From contig NZ_JAHTMR010000008.1 of assembly GCF_019200975.1 (NCBI RefSeq), forward strand, positions 202,089 to 266,088: a stretch of DNA of 64,000 nucleotides, read 5' to 3'. The notes under the pieces are model-generated. The model worked only from the letters and a program-made list of their open reading frames with translations, was not told where the DNA came from and did no database searches. Both the position numbers and the translations under genes were made by a program. Origin of the DNA: Pseudomonas sp. PD9R. GTDB lineage: Bacteria > Pseudomonadota > Gammaproteobacteria > Pseudomonadales > Pseudomonadaceae. Positions 15,750 through 24,777 of this stretch are shown one piece after another (position 1 is the stretch's first letter; every line of letters starts with the position of its first letter).

Positions 15750-18593
15750 ATGACCCGCACCCATGAAATCCGCCCCGATCTGGACGAGGGAATCGACCGC
15801 AAGGTTCTGAGCCAGTTGCGCGCACGTTTTCTCAAGCTCAACGAGGGCCGCATGGCACGCGCCATGGAAGGGTTATCGACCCGCCAGCAGGCTGTGCTGA
15901 ACCTTCTTCCGCTGTTCTTTCATGTCAATCATCCACTGTTACCAGGTTACGTTTCGGGCAGCACGCCGGCCGGGCTGTCGAATTTCGAGCCGGATGCCAA
16001 CGCCCTCGCCGAAGCCCAACGGCTGACCCGCTCGTTTTCCTACAAGCCCCGCCACGGCAGCAATCCGCCGCGTCCGATTCATGGCCTGTTTTTGATGGGC
16101 AGCCTTGGCACCCTGGCCCAGGCCGATCAGAGCGATATGGACGTGTGGGTTTGCCACAGCCCGGACCTGAGCGAAAGCGAGCTCACCGAACTGCGCAAAA
16201 AATGCCAACTGCTGGAAGCCTGGGCAGCCACCCAGGGTGCCGAGGCGCACTTTTTCCTGATCGACCCGGTCCGTTTCATCCGGGGAGAGCGCGACACCCA
16301 ACTGAGCTCGGAAGACTGCGGCACCACTCAGCACTATCTGCTGCTGGACGAGTTTTATCGCACGGCCATCTGGCTCGCCGGGCGCACCCCGATCTGGTGG
16401 CTAGTGCCGGTGTATGAAGAATCGAGCTACGACCGCTATACCCACACGTTGATTTCCAAGCGTTTCATCCGCGCCGATGAAAGCCTTGATCTTGGGCACA
16501 TGGCTTATATACCGCCCGGCGAATTCATCGGCGCCGGGCTCTGGCAGTTGTTCAAAGGCATCGAGTCACCGTACAAGTCGGTGCTCAAACTGTTGCTGAC
16601 CGAGGTGTATGCCAGCGAACACCCGAGGGTCCAGTGCCTGAGCCTGCGTTTCAAGCAGGCGGTCTTCGCCAATCGGCTCGATCTCGATGAACTGGACCCG
16701 TACGTCGTGGTTTACCGTCGCATCGAGGAATACCTCATCGCCCGCAACGAGCCGGAACGACTGGAGCTGGTGCGTCGCGCGCTGTACCTGAAGGTCAATC
16801 GCAAGCTCACGGGCAGCAGCGGACGAACCCAGAGCTGGCAACGCACGCTGCTCGAACGCCTGGCCCACGAATGGCAATGGGACACACGGCAACTGGCGCT
16901 GCTCGATAGCCGTACCCAGTGGAAAGTCCGCCAGGTCAGCTCGGAGCGTCGGGCCTTGGTCAACGAGCTGAATTACAGCTATCGCTTCCTGACCCAATTT
17001 GCCCGTAACGACCAAACCGCCAGCCTGATCAACAAACGCGACCTCAGTGTGCTGGGTCGACGCCTGTACGCCGCCTTCGAACGCAAGGCGGACAAGGTCG
17101 AATTCATCAATCCGGGCATTGCACCGGATCTGGCCGAAGACACCCTGACGCTGGTGCACGCACCGCATAAAAAGGAAGAACAGAGCCAGTGGGGGCTGTA
17201 TAACGGCAACCTGACCGCCCTTGAGTGGGAGCACTTCGCGCCGATCAAGCGCAGCCGCCAATTACTCGAACTGCTCACGTGGTGCCATCGCAACGGCGTG
17301 ATCGACAGCAGCACCCGTCTGGCCCTGCACCCCGGCAGCAGCGACCTGAGCGAATTCGAACTGTTCAACCTGCTCGGCAGTCTGCAACAGAGCATTGCCC
17401 TGCCCTTGGCGACCGTCGCCGAAGAGCCGTTGCTGCGGGCCAGCGCACCCAGCGAGGTGCTGATTCTGGTGAACGTCGGTGTCGACCCACTCAAGCACCA
17501 CCGCGACTTGAACATCCTGATGACCACCGAGCGCACCGATTCCCTGAGCTATGCAGGCGTCCGGGAAAATCTGGTGTTGACCCTCGATCAGGTTACGCTC
17601 AACAGCTGGAACGAAGTGCTGGTCAATCGCTTCGACGGCCCTCACGCCTTGCTCGACTGCGTGCGTGAATACCTCAACAATTTGCCGAAGGGGCCACAGC
17701 AGCCGAGGTTGCGGGTACGTTGCTTCTGCCACAACCGCGCGCAGTTCATTGCCCAGCGTGTCGAAGAGATCATCGACACCGCGCAAAACCTTTTGTTGAG
17801 CAACCTCAATTACCGTTATCTGTTTCAGGTCCAGCAGCATTACCACGTGCTGGAATTGATTCCCGGGCAGGTCAGCCATGTCGCACTGGCTTCGTTGCCG
17901 GCGCTACTCGATTACCTGGGCGAAGAACTGGCGAGCTACAGCCCGCTGCACCTGGACCCTCGGGCACTGGAAGACCAGGATCTGGCGCTACTTCTGCCCA
18001 TGGGCCAGCCAGACTGCATTCAGGTGTTCTACCGGATTAACGAAGAACAGGCCGAACTGTACGTACTCGATGAATTCAATGCCTTGTGGCAGCAGCGTTT
18101 GCCCTGGCATGACGAGCAGAGTCTGCTGGTGCCGCTGCAACGCTTCCTGCAGTCGATTCAGTACCGGCGCGACGCCTTGCTGCCGATGGATGCGGCTCAC
18201 CCAATGAGCCTGGATACGCTGTACTCCCAACTGCTGCCATCGGGTCCGGGACGGGCGCGCCGCGTCGAAGCCCGGCCGGCACCGCAAACACCGGTCAACA
18301 AGCCGTTCTATGACGTGCAGGCAATCGTCGGCAAAGCCGCACCGGGCAAGGTGCAGGTCACGTTGTATTGCAATCAGCGGGAATTTTCAGAGTTGGAGCA
18401 TGGCGACCGACTGTTCAGCGTGGTCGCTCGGGAGATCGTCGGGCAGCGCCGCGAGACCGAGCGTTACCGCTGTTACATCACCGACCTGGACCTGTCAGGC
18501 CTGCTCGGTGATGGGCAAAGCTCAAGCAATCTGTATCTGCGCTATAAGGCCGACCTGGAGCGCGCATTGAATGAGGCGCTCGATCAGGTCTGA
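15750..18593 (+). CDS. cyaA: Class I adenylate cyclase
   Basis: A 947-residue enzyme that makes cyclic AMP from ATP. The N-terminal half is a nucleotidyltransferase-like catalytic domain with the GS...DxD signature seen as LMGSLGTLAQADQSDMDVWV at about residues 114-133; the remaining part is the large class I regulatory region. Length and position next to rnk match P. aeruginosa CyaA, which with CyaB feeds the cAMP receptor Vfr. There is no membrane segment. It converges on rnk with only six bases between the two stops and no visible terminator there. Confidence 0.95.
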   Translation: MTRTHEIRPDLDEGIDRKVLSQLRARFLKLNEGRMARAMEGLSTRQQAVLNLLPLFFHVNHPLLPGYVSGSTPAGLSNFEPDANALAEAQRLTRSFSYKPRHGSNPPRPIHGLFLMGSLGTLAQADQSDMDVWVCHSPDLSESELTELRKKCQLLEAWAATQGAEAHFFLIDPVRFIRGERDTQLSSEDCGTTQHYLLLDEFYRTAIWLAGRTPIWWLVPVYEESSYDRYTHTLISKRFIRADESLDLGHMAYIPPGEFIGAGLWQLFKGIESPYKSVLKLLLTEVYASEHPRVQCLSLRFKQAVFANRLDLDELDPYVVVYRRIEEYLIARNEPERLELVRRALYLKVNRKLTGSSGRTQSWQRTLLERLAHEWQWDTRQLALLDSRTQWKVRQVSSERRALVNELNYSYRFLTQFARNDQTASLINKRDLSVLGRRLYAAFERKADKVEFINPGIAPDLAEDTLTLVHAPHKKEEQSQWGLYNGNLTALEWEHFAPIKRSRQLLELLTWCHRNGVIDSSTRLALHPGSSDLSEFELFNLLGSLQQSIALPLATVAEEPLLRASAPSEVLILVNVGVDPLKHHRDLNILMTTERTDSLSYAGVRENLVLTLDQVTLNSWNEVLVNRFDGPHALLDCVREYLNNLPKGPQQPRLRVRCFCHNRAQFIAQRVEEIIDTAQNLLLSNLNYRYLFQVQQHYHVLELIPGQVSHVALASLPALLDYLGEELASYSPLHLDPRALEDQDLALLLPMGQPDCIQVFYRINEEQAELYVLDEFNALWQQRLPWHDEQSLLVPLQRFLQSIQYRRDALLPMDAAHPMSLDTLYSQLLPSGPGRARRVEARPAPQTPVNKPFYDVQAIVGKAAPGKVQVTLYCNQREFSELEHGDRLFSVVAREIVGQRRETERYRCYITDLDLSGLLGDGQSSSNLYLRYKADLERALNEALDQV

Positions 18594-18599
18594 CGGGGG

Positions 18600-19010
18600 T
18601 CACTCAGGGAAGTCCCCACCATGCGCTGGCTGAGATTCGACTGCCAGTAAAGTCAGTTTCAGGGTCTTGCCACCGGGAGCCGGCCAATCGATGTGCTGGC
18701 CAACTTTCAGGCCCAGCAGTGCACTGCCGACCGGCGCCAGAATCGAGACCTTGCCTTCGTCAGCATTGGCATCCTTCGGATAAACCAACGTCAGGTGATA
18801 ATCCTTGCCACTGCTTTCTTCACGGCAGTGCACTCGGGAATTCATGGTCACGACATCAGCGGGCACTTCATCGTGGCCGACCAGTGTATCGGCGCGGTCC
18901 AGTTCGGTTTGCAGCGCGATAACGCCCGGCAGCGTGTCATCCAGGCTGTCGATCAGACGCTCCAGACGCTGTACGTCCAGACGGGTAAGGGTGATGGAAG
19001 GTGCGGTCAT
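18600..19010 (-). CDS. rnk: Rnk, nucleoside diphosphate kinase regulator
   Basis: A 136-residue protein made of an N-terminal coiled-coil-like segment (LTRLDVQRLERLIDSLDD) and a C-terminal GreA/GreB-type FKBP-like domain (VTMNSRVHCREESSGKDYHLTLVYP and ILAPVGSALLGLKVGQHIDWP). Rnk binds RNA polymerase in the secondary channel region and was first found to restore nucleoside diphosphate kinase levels in alginate regulatory mutants. I chose the ATG at 19010, just after an AGGAG site; the frame is open upstream but that part lies across a terminator hairpin. Confidence 0.93.
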   Translation of the reverse strand: MTAPSITLTRLDVQRLERLIDSLDDTLPGVIALQTELDRADTLVGHDEVPADVVTMNSRVHCREESSGKDYHLTLVYPKDANADEGKVSILAPVGSALLGLKVGQHIDWPAPGGKTLKLTLLAVESQPAHGGDFPE

Positions 19011-19047
19011 GATCAGGGCAGACTCCTTTCTTCTGCACGAAAAAAGC

Positions 19048-19076
19048 AAAACCCCGCCGGAAAAAGGCGGGGTTTT
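19048..19076 (-). terminator. Terminator-like hairpin in the rnk leader
   Basis: Read on the minus strand: AAAACCCCGCC, a seven-base loop, GGCGGGGTTTT, then GCTTTTTT. It ends about 20 bases before the rnk ribosome site. It is either the terminator of the upstream cyaY-DUF1289 unit or an attenuator of rnk. Confidence 0.75.
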
Positions 19077-19163
19077 CACGAGCCTCGATGGGTTGAGGCG
19101 TATCCGGACACTATCACAGCTCAAAAAATATACAAGTCGCCACCCGGCAGTCTCCGCTACTCA

Positions 19164-19261
19164 TGTAGGAGCTGCCGCAGGCTGCGATCTTTTGATCCTG
19201 ATTTCCTGCGTGACTGCAATTGCTGAAGATCCAAAGATCGCAGCCTGCGGCAGCTCCTACA
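19164..19261. repeat. REP palindrome pair, GAGCTGCCGCAGGCTGCGATC type
   Basis: Inverted copies of TGTAGGAGCTGCCGCAGG with GCTGCGATCTTTTGATC extend from both ends toward a short centre. The right arm overlaps the last codons of the DUF1289 gene and supplies its stop codon. Confidence 0.85.
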
Positions 19262-19484
19262 GGGGATTGGCGGTGGCTTTGCGTTGCGAGGCCTGGGCGC
19301 AAATAACGCGGCGGCGATCATCGTCCGCAGCGCGCCACTCACGAATATCTTCGACATGGCGGAAGCAGCCCAGGCAGACTTTTTGCTCGTCCAGCCGACA
19401 CACACCGCTGCAGGGCGACGGCACGGCCGGGCTGACATTGCTGTAGAGCGGCTTGGGCGGACGGACCGGCGCTGATTGTGTCAC
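19257..19484 (-). CDS. DUF1289 domain protein
   Basis: A 75-residue protein with the four-cysteine DUF1289 motif: CSGVCRLDEQKVCLGCFR followed by the conserved EIR-W-like stretch DIREWRAADDDRRR. The cysteines may bind a metal or an iron-sulfur centre. The start is probably the GTG at 19484, five bases after the cyaY stop, so it would be translated from the same message as the frataxin gene; that pairing fits an iron-sulfur link but does not prove it. Its stop codon TAG is formed by the arm of a REP element, so the C-terminus has probably been changed by the repeat. Confidence 0.75.
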   Translation of the reverse strand: MTQSAPVRPPKPLYSNVSPAVPSPCSGVCRLDEQKVCLGCFRHVEDIREWRAADDDRRRVICAQASQRKATANPL

Positions 19485-19488
19485 GGTG

Positions 19489-19821
19489 TTACAGGCCTTC
19501 GAAATCGAGTTCAACACCGGCCTGCTGCGTGACAATGCGCTCCAGCATCTCGCCCAGCTGCTCTTCGCTTTTGTCGCACATCCAGCGCTCGCTTTCTTCA
19601 TCGTAATCGAAGTGGAAGCCACCGGAGACTGCCGCCAGCCACAACTGCCGCAACGGTTCCTGACGGCTGAAGATCAACTGGCTGCCGTTTTCGAACTTCA
19701 CGGTCAGCACACCAGCGGAGCTTTCCAGATCGATATCCAGGTCGCTCTCGTCAAAAATATCCTCCAGTGTCTGCTGGGTGGCATCGACCAGATCGTGGAA
19801 ACGGGCTTCGGTCAAACTCAT
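19489..19821 (-). CDS. cyaY: CyaY, bacterial frataxin
   Basis: A 110-residue protein with the frataxin fold: the acidic first helix EARFHDLVDATQQTLEDIFDE, which binds iron, and the strand motif LTVKFENGSQLIFSRQEPLRQLWLAA. CyaY binds iron and modulates IscS-driven iron-sulfur cluster assembly. The length is standard. It is divergent from lppL-lysA and upstream of the DUF1289 gene. Confidence 0.96.
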   Translation of the reverse strand: MSLTEARFHDLVDATQQTLEDIFDESDLDIDLESSAGVLTVKFENGSQLIFSRQEPLRQLWLAAVSGGFHFDYDEESERWMCDKSEEQLGEMLERIVTQQAGVELDFEGL

Positions 19822-20067
19822 TGCGGGAACCTCAAAAAGTGTCTACTCACGCTCAAGCGCCGCAAGATACGGGCGAGCCCCGGTGATTGCAAAGGATAAC
19901 GACCAACCGCTCCATAGTTACATCAAACACTGTATCTATGGAGCGGGCTTGCAGTTGACAGGCCTGCATCAAGCCAAGGCCCGCCGGACGGGAGCCCCGT
20001 CGCATAGGCAAGCTGCCGGGTGGCCGGTATACTCCGGCGCAATTAATGCATTTTCAAGGATTTCGCC

Positions 20068-20244
20068 ATGAAGCGCCTGATCTCTTCCCTTGCGGCCATC
20101 GTCGCGATTGCCTGCCTTGTGTCGGCCTGCGGCCAAAAAGGCCCGCTGTACCTGCCTGATGAAGACCAGGATCCTGCAGCGCAGGCCCAGTCCTCGCAGA
20201 AGCAGCCTGCCTCCAAGGCACACAAGCACGACGTCTACCAATAA
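20068..20244 (+). CDS. lppL: LppL, small lipoprotein (LptM-like)
   Basis: A 58-residue lipoprotein, too short for most ORF filters. The signal peptide MKRLISSLAAIVAIACLVSAC ends in the lipobox LVSAC; the mature part starts CGQKGPLYLPDE, the hallmark of the YifL/LptM family upstream of lysA. LptM in E. coli assists LptD oxidative assembly; whether the Pseudomonas protein does so is inference. AAGGA lies nine bases before the ATG. It is followed by lysA after nine bases, so it heads the lppL-lysA-dapF unit. The C-terminus is Gln/Lys/His-rich. Confidence 0.95.
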   Translation: MKRLISSLAAIVAIACLVSACGQKGPLYLPDEDQDPAAQAQSSQKQPASKAHKHDVYQ

Positions 20245-20253
20245 GGGAACCTC

Positions 20254-21501
20254 ATGGACGCTTTTAACTACCGTGACGGTGAACTGTTCGCGGAAGGTGT
20301 TGCCCTGTCTGCTATCGCCGATCGCTTTGGCACACCGACTTACGTTTACTCCCGGGCCCACATCGAAGCCCAATACCTGGCTTACGCCGATGCACTGGCG
20401 GGCATGCCGCACCTGGTCTGCTTCGCGGTCAAGGCCAACTCGAACCTGGGTGTACTGAATGTCCTGGCCCGTCTGGGTGCCGGTTTCGACATCGTCTCCC
20501 GTGGCGAGCTGGAACGCGTGCTGGCCGCTGGCGGCAGCGCCGACAAGATCGTGTTCTCCGGTGTCGGCAAGACTCGTGACGACATGCGTCGCGCCCTGGA
20601 AGTCGGCGTGCATTGCTTCAACGTCGAATCCACCGATGAGCTTGAGCGCCTGCAAGTAGTGGCTGCCGAGCTGGGTGTTCGTGCGCCAATTTCGCTGCGC
20701 GTGAACCCGGACGTCGATGCCGGTACTCACCCGTACATTTCCACCGGTCTCAAAGAAAACAAGTTCGGCATCGCCATCGCCGACGCCGAAGACGTGTACA
20801 TCCGCGCTGCGCAACTGCCTAACCTGGAAGTGGTTGGTGTCGATTGCCACATCGGTTCGCAACTGACCACCCTGCCACCGTTCATTGATGCCCTCGACCG
20901 CCTGCTGGGCCTGGTCGACCGCCTCGGTGATTGCGGCATCTACCTGCGCCACATCGATCTCGGTGGCGGACTGGGCGTACGTTATCGCGACGAAGAGCCG
21001 CCATTGGCAGCCGACTACATCAAGGCTGTGCGCGAGCGTCTCGACGGTCGTGACCTGGCGCTGGTGTTCGAACCGGGCCGCTTCATCGTCGCCAACGCCG
21101 GCGTGCTGCTGACCCAGGTCGAATACCTCAAGCACACCGAACACAAAGACTTCGCCATCGTCGACGCGGCCATGAATGACCTGATCCGCCCGGCGCTTTA
21201 CCAGGCCTGGATGGATGTCACTGCCGTGCGCCCGCGTAACACCGCGGCCCGCGCCTACGACGTCGTCGGGCCGATCTGCGAGACCGGCGACTTCCTCGCC
21301 AAGGATCGTCAGCTGGCCCTGGAAGAAGGCGACCTGCTGGCCGTGCATTCGGCCGGTGCGTATGGGTTTGTCATGAGTTCCAACTACAACACCCGCGGCC
21401 GTGCCGCTGAAGTGTTGGTGGACGGTGATCAGGCATTTGAAGTGCGTCGCCGTGAGACGGTAGCCGAGTTGTTTGCTGGCGAAAGCCTGCTGCCGGAGTA
21501 A
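20254..21501 (+). CDS. lysA: Diaminopimelate decarboxylase
   Basis: A 415-residue PLP enzyme that converts meso-diaminopimelate to lysine. Lys60 in CFAVKANSN forms the Schiff base; the glycine motif HIDLGGGLG binds the PLP phosphate, and CETGDFLA near residue 347 gives the active-site Cys from the partner subunit. It sits between lppL and dapF; DapF makes its substrate, so the last two steps of lysine synthesis are adjacent. Confidence 0.97.
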   Translation: MDAFNYRDGELFAEGVALSAIADRFGTPTYVYSRAHIEAQYLAYADALAGMPHLVCFAVKANSNLGVLNVLARLGAGFDIVSRGELERVLAAGGSADKIVFSGVGKTRDDMRRALEVGVHCFNVESTDELERLQVVAAELGVRAPISLRVNPDVDAGTHPYISTGLKENKFGIAIADAEDVYIRAAQLPNLEVVGVDCHIGSQLTTLPPFIDALDRLLGLVDRLGDCGIYLRHIDLGGGLGVRYRDEEPPLAADYIKAVRERLDGRDLALVFEPGRFIVANAGVLLTQVEYLKHTEHKDFAIVDAAMNDLIRPALYQAWMDVTAVRPRNTAARAYDVVGPICETGDFLAKDRQLALEEGDLLAVHSAGAYGFVMSSNYNTRGRAAEVLVDGDQAFEVRRRETVAELFAGESLLPE

Positions 21502-21505
21502 GGCC

Positions 21506-22336
21506 ATGCTGCTGCGTTTTACCAAGATGCACGGCCTGGGCAATGACTTCATGGTCCTCGACCTGGTCAGCCAGCACGCGCATATTCTGCCCAAGCACGC
21601 CAAGCTTTGGGGCGATCGGCATACCGGCATCGGTTTCGATCAGTTGCTGATTGTCGAAGCGCCGAGTAATCCGGACGTGGATTTCCGCTATCGGATTTTC
21701 AACTCCGACGGCTCCGAAGTGGAACAGTGCGGCAACGGTGCCCGCTGTTTCGCCCGCTTCGTGCTCGACAAGCGCCTGACCGCCAAGCGGCTGATCCGCG
21801 TCGAAACCAAAAGCGGCATCATCGAACTGGATGTGCGCAGCGACGGGCAGATCGGCGTGAACATGGGCGCCCCACGCCAGGTGCCGGCGGATATCCCGTT
21901 TCAGGCGACTGAGCAGGCGTTGAGCTATCAGGTCGACGTCGACGGCACATCGGTCGAACTGGCCGCCGTGTCCATGGGCAACCCCCATGCGGTGCTGCGG
22001 GTCAGCGATATCAACAATGCACCGGTGCATGAACTGGGACCGAAAATCGAACACCACCCGCGCTTCCCGGCGCGGGTCAATGTCGGTTTCATCCAGGTCA
22101 TCGACCGCAATCGCGCGCAGTTGCGTGTCTGGGAACGCGGAGCCGGGGAAACCCAGGCCTGCGGCACCGGCGCCTGTGCCGCCGCAGTGGCCGCGATCAG
22201 CCAGGGGTGGATGGATTCGCCGCTATTGATCGACCTGCCTGGCGGGCGCCTGTCCATTGAATGGGCAGGCCCCGGCCAACCCGTCTTGATGACTGGCCCG
22301 GCAGTACGCGTATATGAAGGACAAGTGCGTCTTTGA
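21506..22336 (+). CDS. dapF: Diaminopimelate epimerase
   Basis: A 276-residue cofactor-free racemase that turns LL- into meso-diaminopimelate, for lysine and peptidoglycan. The two catalytic cysteines are seen in EVEQCGNGARC and ETQACGTGACA. The start is the ATG of MLLRFTKMHGLGND, four bases after the lysA stop; the frame is open upstream inside lysA but those codons are not part of the family. It is followed by DUF484 after 13 bases. Confidence 0.97.
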   Translation: MLLRFTKMHGLGNDFMVLDLVSQHAHILPKHAKLWGDRHTGIGFDQLLIVEAPSNPDVDFRYRIFNSDGSEVEQCGNGARCFARFVLDKRLTAKRLIRVETKSGIIELDVRSDGQIGVNMGAPRQVPADIPFQATEQALSYQVDVDGTSVELAAVSMGNPHAVLRVSDINNAPVHELGPKIEHHPRFPARVNVGFIQVIDRNRAQLRVWERGAGETQACGTGACAAAVAAISQGWMDSPLLIDLPGGRLSIEWAGPGQPVLMTGPAVRVYEGQVRL

Positions 22337-22349
22337 GTGAGCCAAAGCC

Positions 22350-23075
22350 ATGACCGATAAGCCACAGGTACCTGCCCGACAGTCCGACGAATCCCCGTCC
22401 GAGAGCCTGGAGGCGGCGGCGATTGCCGCGTACCTGGAGGCTCATCCGGATTTCTTCGTCGAGCACGAAGAACTGCTGCCAGCCTTGCGCATTCCCCACC
22501 GACGCGGCGATACCGTGTCCCTGGTGGAGCGGCAGATGACCATCCTGCGCGACCGCAATATCGAGTTGCGGCACCGTCTCTCGCACTTGATGGACGTGGC
22601 CCGCGACAACGATCGCCTGTTCGACAAGACCCGCCGCCTGATCCTCGCGCTGATGGATGCCACCAGCCTTGAGGACGTGGTGATCTGCGTCGAAGACAGC
22701 CTGCGCCAGGACTTCCAGGTGCCCTTTGTCAGCCTCATCCTGCTCGGCGACAACGCCATGCCGGTGGGCCGCTGGGTGACCCACGCCGAGGCACAAGTGG
22801 CCATTGGCGGTTTGTTGCAAGAAGACAAAAGCGTCAGCGGCAGCCTGCGCGAGCACGAGCTGGACTTTTTGTTCGGCGAAGAACAGCGTAAACAGATCGG
22901 TTCCACAGCCGTTGTCGCCATCAGTCATCAAGGCATTCACGGCATCCTGGCCATCGCCAGCCGTGATCCGCAGCACTACAAAAGCTCGGTGGGCACGCTG
23001 TTCCTCAGCTACATCGCAGAAGTCATGGGCCGCGTGCTGCCACGGGTCAACAGCTCCCTGCGCTCGGTACGCTGA
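22350..23075 (+). CDS. DUF484 family protein
   Basis: A 241-residue cytoplasmic protein. The N-terminus carries the DUF484 motif AAIAAYLEAHPDFF followed by VSLVERQMTILRDRNIELRHRL, a coiled coil; the C-terminal 140 residues resemble a GAF-type domain. The family lies between dapF and xerC in most gamma-proteobacteria; no biochemical role is established. Spacing to xerC is two bases. Confidence 0.9.
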   Translation: MTDKPQVPARQSDESPSESLEAAAIAAYLEAHPDFFVEHEELLPALRIPHRRGDTVSLVERQMTILRDRNIELRHRLSHLMDVARDNDRLFDKTRRLILALMDATSLEDVVICVEDSLRQDFQVPFVSLILLGDNAMPVGRWVTHAEAQVAIGGLLQEDKSVSGSLREHELDFLFGEEQRKQIGSTAVVAISHQGIHGILAIASRDPQHYKSSVGTLFLSYIAEVMGRVLPRVNSSLRSVR

Positions 23076-23077
23076 AC

Positions 23078-23977
23078 ATGGAACGGCAACTGGACGCTTA
23101 CTGCGAACACCTGCGCAGTGAGCGCCAAGTGTCGCCGCATACACTCTCGGCCTACCGTCGTGACCTCGACAAGGTGCTGAGCTGGTGCGTCAAACAGAAC
23201 ATCGGCAGCTGGGCCGCACTGGATATCCAGCGCCTGCGCAGTCTGATCGCCCGTTTGCATGCACAGGGCCAATCCTCTCGCAGCCTGGCGCGATTGCTGT
23301 CGGCGGTGCGCGGGCTCTATCACTATCTGAATCGCGAAGGCCTGTGTGACCACGACCCCGCCAACGGCCTGGCGCCGCCCAAGGGCGAACGTCGTCTGCC
23401 GAAAACCCTCGACACCGACCGCGCGTTGCAATTGCTTGAAGGCGGCGTGGAGGATGATTTCCTTGCACGCCGGGATCAGGCGATTCTCGAACTGTTTTAC
23501 TCCTCCGGGTTGCGCCTGTCGGAGCTGACCGGGCTCAATCTCGATCAGCTTGATTTAGCGGACGGCATGGTTCAGGTGCTCGGCAAGGGCAGCAAAACCC
23601 GCCTGCTGCCGGTGGGGCAAAAGGCTCGCGAAGCACTGGAGCTATGGCTCCCATTGCGCGCCCTGGCCAATCCGGCGGACGACGCAGTATTTGTCAGCCA
23701 GCAAGGTCGACGTCTCGGCCCTCGGGCAATTCAGGTACGAGTGAAGGCCGCCGGCGAGCGCGAACTCGGGCAAAACCTGCACCCGCACATGTTGCGACAT
23801 TCCTTCGCCAGCCACATGCTGGAATCCTCCCAGGACTTGCGGGCAGTGCAGGAGTTGCTCGGCCACTCGGACATCAAGACCACGCAGATCTACACGCACC
23901 TGGACTTCCAGCACCTGGCCACGGTCTACGACAGCGCCCATCCACGGGCCAAACGCATGAAAGGCGATGATTCATGA
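23078..23977 (+). CDS. xerC: Tyrosine recombinase XerC
   Basis: A 299-residue site-specific recombinase that with XerD resolves chromosome dimers at dif. The N-terminal core-binding domain (LRSERQVSPHTLSAYRRDL) is followed by the catalytic domain with Arg in SSGLRLSEL, Lys in LGKGSKTR, the HxxR box in HPHMLRHSFASHML, the second box LGHSDIKTTQ and the nucleophile Tyr in QIYTHLD. This is the sss gene position of Pseudomonas, between DUF484 and the HAD gene. Confidence 0.96.
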   Translation: MERQLDAYCEHLRSERQVSPHTLSAYRRDLDKVLSWCVKQNIGSWAALDIQRLRSLIARLHAQGQSSRSLARLLSAVRGLYHYLNREGLCDHDPANGLAPPKGERRLPKTLDTDRALQLLEGGVEDDFLARRDQAILELFYSSGLRLSELTGLNLDQLDLADGMVQVLGKGSKTRLLPVGQKAREALELWLPLRALANPADDAVFVSQQGRRLGPRAIQVRVKAAGERELGQNLHPHMLRHSFASHMLESSQDLRAVQELLGHSDIKTTQIYTHLDFQHLATVYDSAHPRAKRMKGDDS

Positions 23978-24678
23978 CTCTCCAATTGATCACCTTCGAC
24001 CTCGACGACACCCTGTGGGATACCGCCCCGGTGATCATCAGCGCCGAAGCCGTATTGCGTGAATGGCTGACTGAACATGCGCCCAATCTTGGAGCGGTGC
24101 CGGTAGAGCATTTGTGGGCGATTCGCGAACGCATCCTCAGCATCGAGCCGAACCTCAAGCACCGCATCAGCGCCCTGCGTCGGCGCGTGTTGTTCCAGGC
24201 GCTGGAAGAGGCCGGTTACGCCCACGCAGAAGCATCGGACCTGGCCGACCAGAGTTTCGAAGTGTTTCTGCATGCCCGACACCAGCTGGAAATCTTCCCG
24301 GAGGTACAACCGACCCTGGAAGTGCTGGCCAACCATTACACCCTCGGCGTGGTCACCAACGGCAATGCCGACGTGCGGCGACTGGGCCTCGCGGACTACT
24401 TCAAGTTTGCGCTGTGTGCAGAAGACATCGGCATCGCCAAACCGGATGCGCGGCTATTCCATGAAGCATTGCAGCGTGGCGGCGCCACCGCGGACACAGC
24501 CGTGCACATTGGCGATCACCCCGGCGACGACATTGCCGGTGCCCAGCAAGCGGGGCTGCGCGCGATCTGGTTCAACCCGGCGGGCAAGGTCTGGGAAGCC
24601 GAGCGATCGCCGGATGCCGAGATTCGCAGTTTGACCGAGTTGCCGGCGTTGTTGGCACGGTGGAACTCGGTTTCGTAG
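23974..24678 (+). CDS. HAD-superfamily phosphatase, YigB-like
   Basis: A 234-residue hydrolase with all HAD motifs: nucleophile DLDDTLWD, motif II in GVVTNGNAD, the Lys in GIAKPDARLF and motif IV in HIGDHPGDDIAGA. The E. coli counterpart YigB dephosphorylates FMN and the riboflavin precursor; that substrate is by homology only. The start overlaps the xerC stop by four bases, so this is the last gene of the lppL-to-HAD run, which ends at terminator 24730-24758. Confidence 0.92.
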   Translation: MTLQLITFDLDDTLWDTAPVIISAEAVLREWLTEHAPNLGAVPVEHLWAIRERILSIEPNLKHRISALRRRVLFQALEEAGYAHAEASDLADQSFEVFLHARHQLEIFPEVQPTLEVLANHYTLGVVTNGNADVRRLGLADYFKFALCAEDIGIAKPDARLFHEALQRGGATADTAVHIGDHPGDDIAGAQQAGLRAIWFNPAGKVWEAERSPDAEIRSLTELPALLARWNSVS

Positions 24679-24729
24679 CGACTTGCCCGCGAAGAACGAT
24701 AACGCGGTCTTCCTGCTGCATCGTCCATG

Positions 24730-24758
24730 AAAAAGCCCGCAGCGACGGCGGGCTTTTT
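24730..24758. terminator. Bidirectional terminator between the HAD gene and sutA
   Basis: AAAAAGCCCGC, a seven-base loop, GCGGGCTTTTT between the convergent stops at 24678 and 24778. Both strands end in a run of five Ts. Confidence 0.9.
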
Positions 24759-24777
24759 CAGCAAGCAGGAAACAGGC

